A stretch of 64,000 nt of DNA, taken from Lineus longissimus. Lineage: Eukaryota; Nemertea; Pilidiophora; Heteronemertea; Lineidae. Shown here piece after piece: positions 10,718-21,115 of this stretch. Numbering within the stretch: the stretch's first letter is position 1; the number at the start of each line of letters is the position of its first letter. The notes below the pieces were generated by a model, which saw only the letters and a program-made list of their open reading frames with translations, was not told the DNA's origin and made no database searches. Made by a program: the position numbers and the translations under genes. The stretch spans positions 18,609,501 through 18,673,500 of the forward strand of contig NC_088310.1 in NCBI RefSeq assembly GCF_910592395.1, given 5' to 3'.

Positions 10718-11029
10718 TTACTCCGCGTAGTTGTCGATCGTGTCGTACACATCCTCACCACCTGACCGCTTTACGCCTTTTACTAAAAACCTCGGCGAGC
10801 ATACGTCCGGCCCGTTATCCACCAGGACCGCCATTGTTGCTCCACATTCCGCGCAACAGTTAACCACGGCGTAATTTTTGTGTCCGTAAAAGAGGGCGCA
10901 ACGCATGCAGCCCATTAGACAAGACTTGCGAACTTTGGATGGATCACAAGCGCCTCCGAATGCTTCCGAAAATGTCACTAGTGAGGTTATGGCCACTAAG
11001 GCGAAGGCGAGTACCGTTATCCTGTGCAT
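10718..11029 (-). CDS. Secreted EH-like cystine-rich peptide precursor
   Basis: A complete 103-codon frame from ATG at 11029 to TAA at 10718. Residues 1-23 form a typical signal peptide (hydrophobic core LAFALVAITSLV, likely cleavage after SEA). The mature part has eight cysteines at 28, 37, 41, 44, 58, 59, 62 and 77. Cys37-x3-Cys41-x2-Cys44, then 13 residues, Cys58-x3-Cys62, and PDVC at the sixth position closely follow eclosion hormone (C-x3-C-x2-C-x12-C-x3-C, then Pro-Asp/Glu-Cys), including a Gly five residues after the third Cys. Cys28 and Cys59 are extra and could form a fourth disulfide. K87-R88 is a prohormone-convertase site releasing an acidic, Tyr-containing 15-residue tail. In arthropods EH acts through a receptor guanylyl cyclase in ecdysis; any role here is unknown. 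A 3' splice site abuts the ATG, so a 5' UTR intron is likely. Another cystine-knot-like peptide family is the main alternative. Confidence 0.85.
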   Translation of the reverse strand: MHRITVLAFALVAITSLVTFSEAFGGACDPSKVRKSCLMGCMRCALFYGHKNYAVVNCCAECGATMAVLVDNGPDVCSPRFLVKGVKRSGGEDVYDTIDNYAE

Positions 11030-11046
11030 CTGTAAGCAGAAAATAA
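11030..11046 (-). promoter_or_regulatory. 3' splice site directly before ATG
   Basis: The minus strand reads TTATTTTCTGCTTACAG immediately followed by the EH-like start codon: a pyrimidine-rich tract and CAG, a strong animal acceptor. It implies at least one non-coding upstream exon. I could not place its donor or the promoter with confidence. Confidence 0.65.
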
Positions 11047-13204
11047 GATAACCGGTTAAGTATTGAAAAAAACAGGAATATTTTTATTGAAAAACATTTT
11101 AGCAACACATGGACTTGCAACTCAGCAGCATGGACCTGAAAAGCAATAAAAATGGCTTTCATTTTTTTCATTTCAAAGAATGAGATATGTCAAACAAACA
11201 AAAACAACGCAAATCTTGGTTTCGCCTTGTTTTTTTGTGATATGATTGTAAACCACCTCAATAAAGTAGTTAGTGCAGTGGTCTGGAAAATCCTTTATGA
11301 TATAATTCTTTTTTTCAGGTGAATCTTCTATTAGTCCAGTCATAACTGCGATTGCCAGCGGTGGATTACAAATTGACTTTTATTAGTTTTTCTCTTATTG
11401 GAAAGACTTGCCAATAAAATAGAGGAAATCAATCATTTCCCTATCATAGCTATATCAAACATGTAATGAACCTTTAGATTTTTCATTACTATTTCCATCT
11501 GAGACATCAAAACAATGACAATGGTGGTTGACCTGATTGAAGCGGAAATAAGATTTGGTTCCGAATCACGAAATTGTGGTATGACCAACAAAATCACACA
11601 CGCGGGTCAACAAAAATTTCTTATGTTGACATTCTATGGGCTTGGGAACAATCCGGAGAGTCCAATATTTTTTTCTTTTTCTGACGGCTACGATGGTTTG
11701 TAGGCCGTGGGGTGAACCAGCACATCCGCCTACCCGTTTATTAACCAGTTGAAGGGTACGTGGAGTATAAAACTAGAGTTGATGCTCTATCTAGTTTCTT
11801 GGTATTGATTGTTTACAAGAAATGACAACAAAACAAACTACTCGAGGTACTTCTTTCGATCGCCAATGCCATTTCCCTTATGTGAGTTGCTCAAAATTCG
11901 GTAGAGCACACCATTTTGCCTTATACATGGTTGCAACTTGTCTATAATACTGCGACTGAGGAAACACATTGCCGCAGATCATTTGTCTAAATCATGCTGT
12001 AGCCAAAGACAGATCTCTGACCTCACGGCATGGCTAGAAAATGTTTCTTTTGGGCCACGCCAATAGGTGATGAAGCAATGTGATAAATACCGACGCTACG
12101 TTACTTCATCCACATCGCCCCGCGGCACGACAGGTGAAGGTATTTCTCAAGTCGCTTTGCCACCGCAGGGAGATACAGAAGGACAATCTAATTGCTTGGC
12201 AAGGAGACATTTCAAGATTGATTCGGTCCCAGGGGCAACATCGGAAGAGTGTAACTAACGAGGGGGACTGCGTTTGGTCACGAAGAGAGAAGAAACGTCG
12301 AGCGTTTTATTTGGGCTGGCATATTCTGCTTCTTCTGCCTGGAAGCCAAGCTGGGATTTCGCACCAGGCCGCTTAGGCTCAAGGCAGTAAGTTTCGTACG
12401 AATAATACACACATGTATTATTCAGCTGGATATCAAGTCAGATGACACCGCATGTAGACTTTCAGCGTCCTAGTAAATATAACCATCATAAACACAGTGT
12501 GCAACCGAAGTCAATCCGAAGTGACAAGAAAATGTTTTGGAGCAAACAAGGCGTCGCCAGTTACGAGTGATATGCTTCATTTCCATGAGGTTACAAGCCT
12601 TCGCGACCTAAATCATTTGCACGGGCTGCCAGACACACTGATCCTATCCCAGCAACCCTATGCATTATTGATGCTAATGCTGAACACTCTCCTTCATGGC
12701 TAATAAATAAACGTTTCGAATCACATTCCCAGATTCCATTAACTATCAACACTGCTACACCCACTTTCCCGGTTGCTTCGATAGTCGGCAATACGAAGGT
12801 CATTCGCCCGAAATCCTCACCTCAAGGAAGCGATGGTGCACACGTTATTTCAAATGATGGCCAATAGTAGTATTTCATAATTCATACCACTGACGAGCGA
12901 TGTTCTAAATATCATAGAGCGGTTTAATATTTTGGAACAACAAGGAACACACGCCGGGGCACGCACTTGCAGGAAACTCTATCCTTAGCACCCAGTGGCT
13001 TTTAAGTTTGTTCTGCCTTTTGTTGCCTTTTTCTGACTTTCGCATACTGCAAATGTCAATCAGCTTTGTTCGGGTCTGAAGTTCAAATGACATTAGGAAA
13101 GGCGCATCGAATGTCAAGTTTGAAATGACGAGTTCTTTTTCAGTTTGATGGCAAGTTCTTTTACATTTCGTTAGTTGCAGCGTTGAGTGCACTCCAAGAA
13201 ATGA
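11047..13204. other. 2.2 kb flank, one TATA-like motif
   Basis: This lies upstream of the EH-like gene (minus strand) and should hold its 5' exon and promoter, which I could not pin down. On the plus strand GTATAAAAC (TATA at 11766-11772) is followed at 11822 by an ATG and, 57 nt later, by a GTGAGT donor-like site; the peptide is too short to judge. Other ORFs here, up to 98 codons near 12.1 kb, look random. Confidence 0.4.
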
Positions 13205-13350
13205 GTTTTTTTAGCTTAAACGTTTTTCGGCCCACACAAGTATGATTAAAAAATCACTAGTAAAAACCTTTCGGGTATGGAATGGATAAAACCGTTGTGT
13301 AGTGTTGGCCGAAAAACCGGCCGTGAAAGGTTTTTCCAAACCTTTGTTTT
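13205..13350. mobile_element. Degenerate MITE related to family 1
   Basis: GTTTTTCGGCC near 13217 and GGCCGAAAAACC near 13308 are inverted, and AAAGGTTTTTCC follows. The GGTTTTTC motifs resemble family 1, but the ends do not match cleanly, so membership is tentative. Confidence 0.45.
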
Positions 13351-13361
13351 TCTTAGATTGT

Positions 13362-13560
13362 GTGGCCCGCGGTGGCGTACTGACTAAGCTTTCTGGCTAT
13401 TGATCAACGAGTCTTTGGTTCGACTTCCGGTCTAGTTGCAGTTATGTCCTGTCTAATGTCAAATTGAACTGTATACGCTGTGTGATCGGCTCCTTGAAAC
13501 CGCAGAGTTCTCTACAGAGATGATTTTGTTGTTGTTGTCGTTGATGTTGTTGTTGTAGTA
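13362..13560 (+). mobile_element. tRNA-derived SINE with (GTT)n tail
   Basis: The head reads GGCCCGCGGTGGCGTACTGA (A-box region), and GGTTCGACTTCC at 13418-13429 is a near-canonical B box at tRNA spacing. An unrelated body follows, and the element ends in an impure GTT repeat at about 13527-13555. Internal polymerase III promoter, body and simple-sequence tail together are the SINE layout. Target-site duplications were not resolved. Confidence 0.65.
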
Positions 13561-15372
13561 ATTGCCTTGCACACATACATTTGTTAGTAAAGCGTGCTTT
13601 ATAGAAACATCCACTATTCAATTTCTATATGATGGTGCATGAGGAGTCATTTCCTTGTAAAAACGTTATTAATATCCCCCTCAGCTCGTTTATTAACACA
13701 CAAAATCAAAATGAATAGGTATCAACAGAATATATCCCCGCAATGTTTATGACGTATCATCGATGGGATCGGTGATGACAGTTGACTGATGGGTGTCACA
13801 GACGACGAGAGTGATCACTCCGTTTAGTTGGCTCGAAAGCTTCCGCTCCACGATGATGAATGCGCCTACTTGATATCAGATCTCATTCGCCAGAATTAGT
13901 ATACCAATCTCTCTAAATGTTGGTAATTAAATCAGTGCTAATCAAATTGAGCCTGTTTACAAAGCCAACCAAGTATCGGCCAGACTCATCGAGACATGTT
14001 GTTAGCAAGCCACGTCAAATGATAGATATTGTCTGCGTAGCTCCCAAATGCATTGTTTGTGTATCTCTCAATGTTACCTTACTAAGTTCAATATTGGTCT
14101 CCTGGATGATTCTATTTTGGCCATGATTATACTGACTTCCTCTGTGGAATACTTCACAATGTCTACCGTGTCGTGAGTGGGACGCCATGAAGCCACAACG
14201 GTGCAACGAATTCGATTGGTAACCTTGCTACTTTTGTCCGAGGTGATATCTTTAGGAAGTAATCAGTCAAACTCATCTTCTTGTATACAAGGTTATCAGA
14301 GTGAATATCTGTAATTACTACTCGTGACCCGACCTTTTTGATAAGAATGAGGACCTTGGGCTGATGTGGCAAACACCTCATATTGTTAATACTGTTGATT
14401 GAAAAATTGAAAGCGTTGTTCGCAGCTGTCGTCCTATGATCCCATAATCCTATAAGCAGTAGTCGCTTTATACGAAATAGATATGACATTTTACAACATC
14501 CCTTGGGATAGAAATTTAGTCAAAGTAAAAGTGAGGAGGGGTGAGTAGGAAACTTCTGCAACTTTTGAAACTAGTTGAAAAGTTCTGAATAGAGATAAAG
14601 ATGTTAGCCTTCCACGTAACGACCATGTCTATTATTTTCTTTGAGACGAATACCGTAGGGATGCCGCTCCCTCTAAAGAATGTCAGATCGAGACTTGGCC
14701 GTGGTCAGAAGATTAATGGTGTCAGTCACCATTCCCAAAATAGAGGCTGTAACTTCAATTGTCACTCGCCTACGCAATTCGTTGTCAATTCAACCCCCGT
14801 CTCTTATTTTCTATTTTGGTGTACGAATACCACAGATGGATGCCCATAAATGTATTTGATCAATTCCAACAGACTTCAAAAAGGTACAATTTTACTTTCT
14901 GGCTAGTTTCTATCCTTTTATGCCCGTGTAGTTGACATTAAATCCCATTAAATTAATGTCTTCTTTATCGTTGCAGCATCTAACGAATGCAAATATGAAT
15001 AAAAATGGTACCATGCCATCATCACTAATTAATGGTGAACTCTTTCTTCTGCGCGATGGAAATCATCAGAAGCTTTCATCTATGAACTTCTGGTATGAAT
15101 CTGCAAACTAATTAATCAGAAAGTGAAATTCGTGTTTAGTTTTCTAAACAGCAGGTGGAGATATCATATCTATATTCTTGATTAAAATTACATTTTTCAA
15201 ACAATATCACGACATCTACCCAGCACTTTAAATAACACTCTCAAATTCATTAGGGAAATTTAGATGAGTTTCTATCAAGTACGCGTACGTCAGGTGCAAA
15301 GACGGTTGCCAAACCAAAGACTGGTGTAGTTTCCTCATGAAAACCGACCTACCCTTTTTGAACCCCAGCGCA

Positions 15373-15465
15373 ACATCATGTTACTTTTGGGGGTTGTTCG
15401 CGTATGCCATTAGCGAGCAAGTCGTGTATCGGCAGTCGTTGCTGTAACGAACCCCCAAATGATGG
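15373..15465. repeat. Small inverted repeat, ~90 bp
   Basis: TTTTGGGGGTTGTTCG near 15385 pairs with CGAACCCCCAAA at 15448-15459, with an outer CATCATG/ATGATG pair. It probably is a very small palindromic transposon remnant. Confidence 0.55.
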
Positions 15466-15688
15466 TGTATAGTTAGATACAACGAAAAGATAACCAATGC
15501 CTCGTCACCTTTTGACTTGCCCTACATAAACCTGCTAAGTATGTATCATTTATATTCATCACATTCCACCTGAGGTATCTAGAAAATAATGATAAAAGAT
15601 GAGTGCGACCAATTTGACTGTCAACACCTGACATTACTCTGACACAATCGCACGATTTTATCATCTCACGTTCCTGTCCCTGTCATCG

Positions 15689-15702
15689 ATAGCCGCGGCT
15701 AT
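15689..15702. repeat. 14-bp perfect palindrome
   Basis: ATAGCCGCGGCTAT is self-complementary. It is isolated, with no other signal nearby. Confidence 0.8.
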
Positions 15703-15950
15703 GGCGGTGATAATTGGTACGAAATAAAGAGATTGGTATGAATTTACCGGGAAAAGCGAGTTTCATTGTCAATCCCCAGACGTGGACGGCGTGCCTTATG
15801 AGTGAGGTAAGACCTCATGTGACTGACCCAGCCACTGGTCGCATCGAAGTGTAAAGGGTAGGACATTTTCATGCTGATACCGCCACTGTACGCGCTGGTG
15901 CACTTGGCGTCTTCGACACTTCAGCTTCCCGGCCGCCAAATTGCCATTCC

Positions 15951-15981
15951 ATCAGCAGTGTATGTCATATACACTGCTGAT
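15951..15981. repeat. Perfect 13-bp stem, 5-nt loop
   Basis: ATCAGCAGTGTAT, a GTCAT loop, then ATACACTGCTGAT. The stem is perfect and short. It is embedded in an 80-codon plus-strand ORF that shows no protein features. It is too short for a microRNA precursor. Confidence 0.85.
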
Positions 15982-16571
15982 TCCATCAAAGTAAGACCTT
16001 GCAGTGTCAAATCACGTTATGTACGTTTGCGTTATGCAAAAGTATCAGATAAACCCATACAATCGAAGGTACTGCCTTTTGTTACGGCGTTCGCAGGATG
16101 GAAATTCGTCTGAATTGCGACGAGGTTCTGCTTTGTTCCTCGTGGTGGCAATTACTGATGGAAATGTGTTGACATGAGTCGCATTCAATCATATCCATCA
16201 GGACCATGGCATGAATGATTACCGCAAGTTGTCGGTTATTGACCAACACTAAAATATCTGCCTAGAAGATAAACTCATTTCACACCAACTCGGTGGCTTA
16301 CAGCAGCAGAAATGAGCCGTCACTCATCTCGGTTGTGGTATTTGATAATATGTCATACAAAAGCCAAGACATTCTGAGTTACGCTAGCATAGGACTAATC
16401 CGCTGGGATTGAGGAGATAGATAAAGACCTTAGCGCAGTCAGAACAGCACATGAGTAGGGAGTGCAAATACATCATGGTTTTTACGTGTGTCGGTTGTTG
16501 AGAATCGTCTTTCCAATTTTTAGAATTCCCACTCAATCATCGCTGTTCCAACAGCAGCATTGCCTTCGGCT

Positions 16572-16895
16572 TCATTTTTTCATTCGCAGACAAGGCAGAC
16601 CCAGCAGGCGTTGATTTAACATGATCGCACTGCTATCAAATAATATCCCCAAAGAGACTCTTCGGCATTTGGACAATTCTTCCAAGTTTCTTATAGTGCG
16701 ATGCCGAATTAATTTCAGTTCTGTCTTGACGCCGGGTGACCTTTTGTCGTCATTAGCTAACTCTGTTAAAAGTGATACTGAGTCGCACTCGAAGCGAACA
16801 CTCAGCGGACACGTTTTGAAAATTATCTGGAATACATCATCCAATCGCCGAGGCATTAATGGATGCACTTGAATTAAAAATCTAGCAGCATCCAT
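16572..16895. other. Segment open on both strands, unrecognised
   Basis: A minus-strand frame of 107 codons and a plus-strand frame of 83 codons (16621-16872) overlap almost completely. The plus reading has a helical pattern (LTPGDLLSSLANSV), but I recognise no family in either strand. Dual openness sometimes marks real coding DNA, but no splice sites frame it. Confidence 0.2.
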
Positions 16896-17114
16896 TCCAA
16901 CTCGCCGTTTGAGAAAACGTCGACCATCGCCAAACCGACAGGAATCTCTCTTTTTAATGCCGAGAGATTTTGCTGCGGATGACGAAGTATGAAGTATGTG
17001 TGAATTTCATTGACGTTGGTTTTTGAACAGTTCCCCAATCCCTCGTGAAATGCTACTAAGGATAAAGCCGGTTTGCGAGGGTTCCGTATTAGATTCGCGC
17101 ATGACCTGATGACA

Positions 17115-17165
17115 CCATAGACCTTCGTTCTTCATCATTCGTAAGGGTTGCGAAACTCGTCTAAT
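17115..17165. mobile_element. MITE family 5 end fragment
   Basis: TTCATCATTCGTAAGGGTTG followed by CGAAAC is the inverse of the left end of the element at 36916. No matching opposite end is obvious here, so this is a fragment. Confidence 0.5.
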
Positions 17166-17738
17166 GTGTAGCAACGAACGGCAGATTCAGTTTCAGCCAG
17201 TAAATCTACTTAGCCACGCTCGAAAATGCTAATCAAACAAAAACATTTTCGTTGAAGTAGAATCGAATTCCAAGTAAACAGGCTTAGCCGGATTCCTGAT
17301 TGCACATTTTCTGTCTCGACTCACGAACGATGGACATATGTTGAGCGACCTGTCATGTGGAAGTGCAGATATTCACTGATAGTAAATGTACAACATAAGA
17401 ACACTAATTCCGCCCCTGAAAGCTCAATCCCGACCTGTCACGTCTTGTTTGGACGACCATTCTCAGCCACCCGATCAGTATGGTATTAGCTGGTTTATTT
17501 GTCGTTTTATCGGTAAATCATCTTTCGCATGTAAATAGCTCGAGTGTTTTACTCCCGATATCATATTTAATAAGCTTCATCGAGTACTGCAACTAGTCGT
17601 ACAGGATGATAAATAAAAATCGACTTGAACGCATAGACGAGCTATTACAATCTTTATTGTTGTACTATGGCAGTATCCAGGATTTATCTGGTGATGAAGA
17701 AGAAGATGTCAACCGGACCCGCGTCCAGGGTTACAATT

Positions 17739-17918
17739 TTATTGTACGACCTCACGACCCTCGTTGATGACACACCTTAGCGATGTCAAAGAAAGGCTGA
17801 TGTGAACCTGGCTGACCCTCCCGAGAGGATCCTTGGAATACTTGCCATCCACTGGCGTGACAACCCGACAGTCCCAGTTTGAATTATCCCCGCGTGTGTC
17901 ATTTAATCTAATCTGTGT
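17739..17918 (-). CDS. Possible terminal exon, unrecognised protein
   Basis: On the minus strand CTCATACTTACACAG is a fair acceptor followed by about 59 codons to a TAA at 17739. That stop overlaps an AATAAA, and a second AATAAA follows about 85 nt downstream near 17654. The reading includes NWDCRVVTPVDGKYSKDPLG and has no recognised domain. The same frame stays open upstream to 18032, so the true left edge is uncertain. The coincidence of acceptor, stop and polyadenylation signal is the main support. Confidence 0.3.
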   Translation of the reverse strand, partial: TQIRLNDTRGDNSNWDCRVVTPVDGKYSKDPLGRVSQVHISLSLTSLRCVINEGREVVQ

Positions 17919-18189
17919 AAGTATGAGTGACCGCATGCATACAATCATCATTGCTAAGCCATCCAGTTGGCGGAAAATGTGTGAGGCTATTTCCCGCAGG
18001 ACACCATCAGGGACGACTCCTAAACTTCTCATTAATGAATTGGTTCAGGTCATTAATGTTCTGACTATATGAGAAATTGGAATCGCAAATGACGGGCAAC
18101 TTTCGGTATCGTTTCAACAATACAGATTTCTGAAGCTGTTCGTTTGTTATCTTGTGGGTCAGAGAAGTAGAAATGCAGTTACACATGTA

Positions 18190-19004
18190 CAGTCCTTCAA
18201 AAAAGTAAATGGACACACAGAAATCAAATTTTCTTGAAAACGGCTGGTGATAAATCGATGCGGTTTGCTGCATTTGATAGGGCATTTAGTTGTGCATCAT
18301 GATATCTACCACTTGGAAATTTGCTATTTTACCTATAAGTCAATTTTTTCGATTTATGAAAGGTCCCAAAATCAACTTTTTTATCACGCATTTTTTGGGG
18401 GCAAATTTTATATTGACTGGAAGCTTCTGTTGAGTTATGAGTGAATATCTAAGAAATTCCACAGTTTTCACTTGAATCTGCAACTTATTAACCCATTTGT
18501 GCAAAAGGGTTTTGTTACCCGGTCTTCTACTGCGGAGATGCCCCTATTCACAAAAACTGAATTCAAAATTTTGTAGCGTGTGACCGGGTTCAATACACTG
18601 GCATGTTCGAATTCAATAGGCTTGGTGGTGAAGATCACCAGGGGGTTTCTCCAAAGTAATTCCAAAGTCAATAAACAAGGTGCAAAATTTTGACATAAAA
18701 TGCTGTTTTCCCACCAATTAACACAAGATATTTTCATCACTTGATGGGGACGTGGGTTTTTCATCATGGTGATTCATCCTATCAAGAAAAAGTACGAAAA
18801 AAATCGGAAACGAAAAAGTTGATTTTGGGGCCTTTTGTAAATCAATAAAAGTCGGTATTAGATAAAATGGCTAATTTTTATGTGGTAGATACCATGATGC
18901 ACAACTAAATGTCCTATCAAATGCAGCAAACCGAATCGATTTATCACCAGCCGTTTTCAAGAAAATTTGATTTTTGTGTGTCCATTTACTTTTTTGAAGG
19001 ACTG
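18190..19004. mobile_element. Tc1/mariner-type element, non-autonomous
   Basis: The element is 815 bp with a TA target duplication (18188-18189 and 19005-19006). The termini are CAGTCCTTCAAAAAAGTAAA and its inverse. The inverted arms run about 194 bp each (18190-18383 and 18811-19004), the outer ~125 bp nearly identical. CAG termini, the TA duplication and the TTCAAAAAAGT terminal motif are typical of Tc1/mariner. The ~430-bp interior has a 99-codon minus-strand ORF with no DDE-transposase motif, so it must rely on a transposase elsewhere. Confidence 0.85.
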
Positions 19005-19142
19005 TACATGATGCGTGTTGCAGTTATCATACATGTAACTTTGCTGAAGCTCGATATATTTTATAAGTATTTGTAAATCTGTCTGCACATTTTCAGTTTC
19101 GAAATTTATATTCCAGTGGGTGCGCGAGGGTGGAGCTTGTTA

Positions 19143-19585
19143 AAGCCCGCAGCACACTAGCCGCCAACTTTGGCAACAAGAAGCGTTTAGCTGACGCCTC
19201 TCGACGCCGAAGTTGGCGGCCAGTGGATCCCGGTCAGAGCACACCTCCCCAGAATCGGCGTCCAGTAGCGTCTTTTCCGCCACTTTAGGCTGCCATTTTG
19301 AAATCATGTGACATCAAGACGCATACTGATTGGCCATAGCCTCGTCGCCGACGCCAATTCAGGCGGCAATCCGTAGCACACCTGGCTTCTTCTTGCGTTC
19401 AAACGCGGCGACACGCGTCAAAAATCAAACATGTTAGATATTTGGCGTTTAGTTGCGGCAAGTGGCGGCAAGTCGCGTTCGCCGACGCCGCTCGTAGCAG
19501 ACTAGGGACTTTTTAGGCGTTCAGGACTCTTGCGGCAAAAAACGCTTGTGAACGCCGAAGTTGGCGGCGAGTGTGCTACGGGCTT
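19143..19585. mobile_element. MITE family 3, copy 1 (443 bp)
   Basis: TIRs of about 30 bp read AAGCCCGCAGCACACTAGCC at the left, with the inverse at the right. The target duplication is TA or TAA (left TTAA, right TTAA sharing bases with the ends), which fits PIF/Harbinger-like insertion but is not decisive. It is GC-rich with repeated GGCGTC and CGCCGACGCC blocks inside. The second copy is at 41639-42051. Non-coding. Confidence 0.85.
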
Positions 19586-21070
19586 AAGAAGAGCTGCCTT
19601 GCTTTGGAACCCGCTTACCTTAAGCAGCTGTGGTTCACCGGAGGGCAGTGTTGTCATCGCCCTTTTAGTCAACCTTTATGAGATCTAAAGGCAGCCCTTT
19701 TATACTCCTCAAGCGAAGCCATTCGTTACTTGTGATTAAATGTGCTGTCCGACTGAAATCACGTTTGTAAGTGTCTTCATATGGCCATGGACCGACATCT
19801 GGTGATGAGAGGCAATAGATTAGTCACCGGGGAACCGAGCTATTGACAGTTCGAGTTATTACATTTTAAGATCTAATAGGGCTGTGACGTTGATGACGGA
19901 GGGCGACGATCGTATGTCAATGCTGGCTGTAACTGCACTGGGTTTGGCCGCCGGTAGCAGCTTCAAAACTTCTGTTACAACGTATTAAATCAAATCGATC
20001 GAAATAGTCGGAATTGCGTAGAAGAAATATAAATCAGTGGTCTTATTTCCTGGACTAAAATGAGAAACGTTGAACTGGTGTATTTACTAAACCGATAACT
20101 TAAATCCCAGGCTGTCGTGAAAATACGTAGCAAACTCCTTTCCTCCTGTTAGGCCGTGGCTGAATCGTGACAACGTTAAGGCCAGGTCGAGAAAAATTGT
20201 ACTGAGATGCTTACTTCACTTAAAACAAAATTCCTGCAAAAGTGATATCTCCTAAACCAGATACATATTTAGTGACATTAGTAACCAGAAAATCATTTTA
20301 ACTGTTACAAACACAAGAAATAATTATAGTTTATGAGTTGCGTCCTAGGTGGCAGGACTGATGGAAGCAGGTTCGGCCACCTAGGAGTGAAATGATGAAC
20401 TAAATTAACTGATTTTAGCATATTCCCGAGATCAAAGTGCGCGTAGCGGTTAAAGTGCAATTACTTTTGTGGGAACTTTATAATTACATGTATCTGATGT
20501 TATCACCTATGTGATGCTATCACCTAATCCATCATGATAAGAGCATTTTTACTTTGCCCCCGAAATGTTGTCACAAATGAATTTTTGGTTAGCCCACGGC
20601 CTAGTTCTACATTAAGTGCGACTAGAAGAATCGAGAATGGAATCATGCTCAATTGAGAGTACGTCTGCACAATGTTGATTATCATACAAAGTGGATTTAA
20701 TATGTATTGACGCTTGGTCGGAAATTATAAGCAACAGCCGATATATACTAACGCATGCATCGCAATCAAAGCCTCATCTCACATGCAAAGCACTGTCCCT
20801 TAGACGGGCTGTATTCAGAGGACGTTGTAGAGATGATATTCTGTATCACCTTAAAAACATGAGGTCCGTGATGAACATGGTCATGGTCGTGTTGGGAAAG
20901 AGCAAATGCTCCTATCGTAGCTCTACACATGTTTATTCATTCACTCAGACATGCTCAGTCTTACCTAAAACTTGGGATCGCGTTATGATTTCTTTCGATC
21001 GCTCCCTTATATATTATTTGTTTATTGTCACCTATTTATTTATACAAATAGCCAGCCTTAAGGCTTATGA
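19586..21070. other. 1.5 kb without a supported gene
   Basis: Only short ORFs are present. A hairpin lies at 20344-20385, CCTAGGTGGC pairing perfectly with GCCACCTAGG across a 22-nt loop. The 135-codon plus frame ending at 21098 finishes in a TVVRAYEL-like reading that resembles the LINE end next to it, but the rest of that frame shows nothing. Confidence 0.4.
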
Positions 21071-21115
21071 GACAGTTGTTCGGGCATACGAGTTGTGAGA
21101 TGTCGTTTCAAGTTC

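Larger units (their letters stand above)
13561..17738. other. 4.2 kb, hairpins but no clear gene
   Basis: Apart from the hairpins and the doubly open segment listed separately, I see only short overlapping ORFs without motifs, the longest on the minus strand at 14163-14489 (108 codons, no recognised domain). Confidence 0.4.

Noticed and set aside
15951-15981. MicroRNA precursor
   Set aside because: The stem is only 13 bp with a 5-nt loop, too short for Drosha/Dicer processing.
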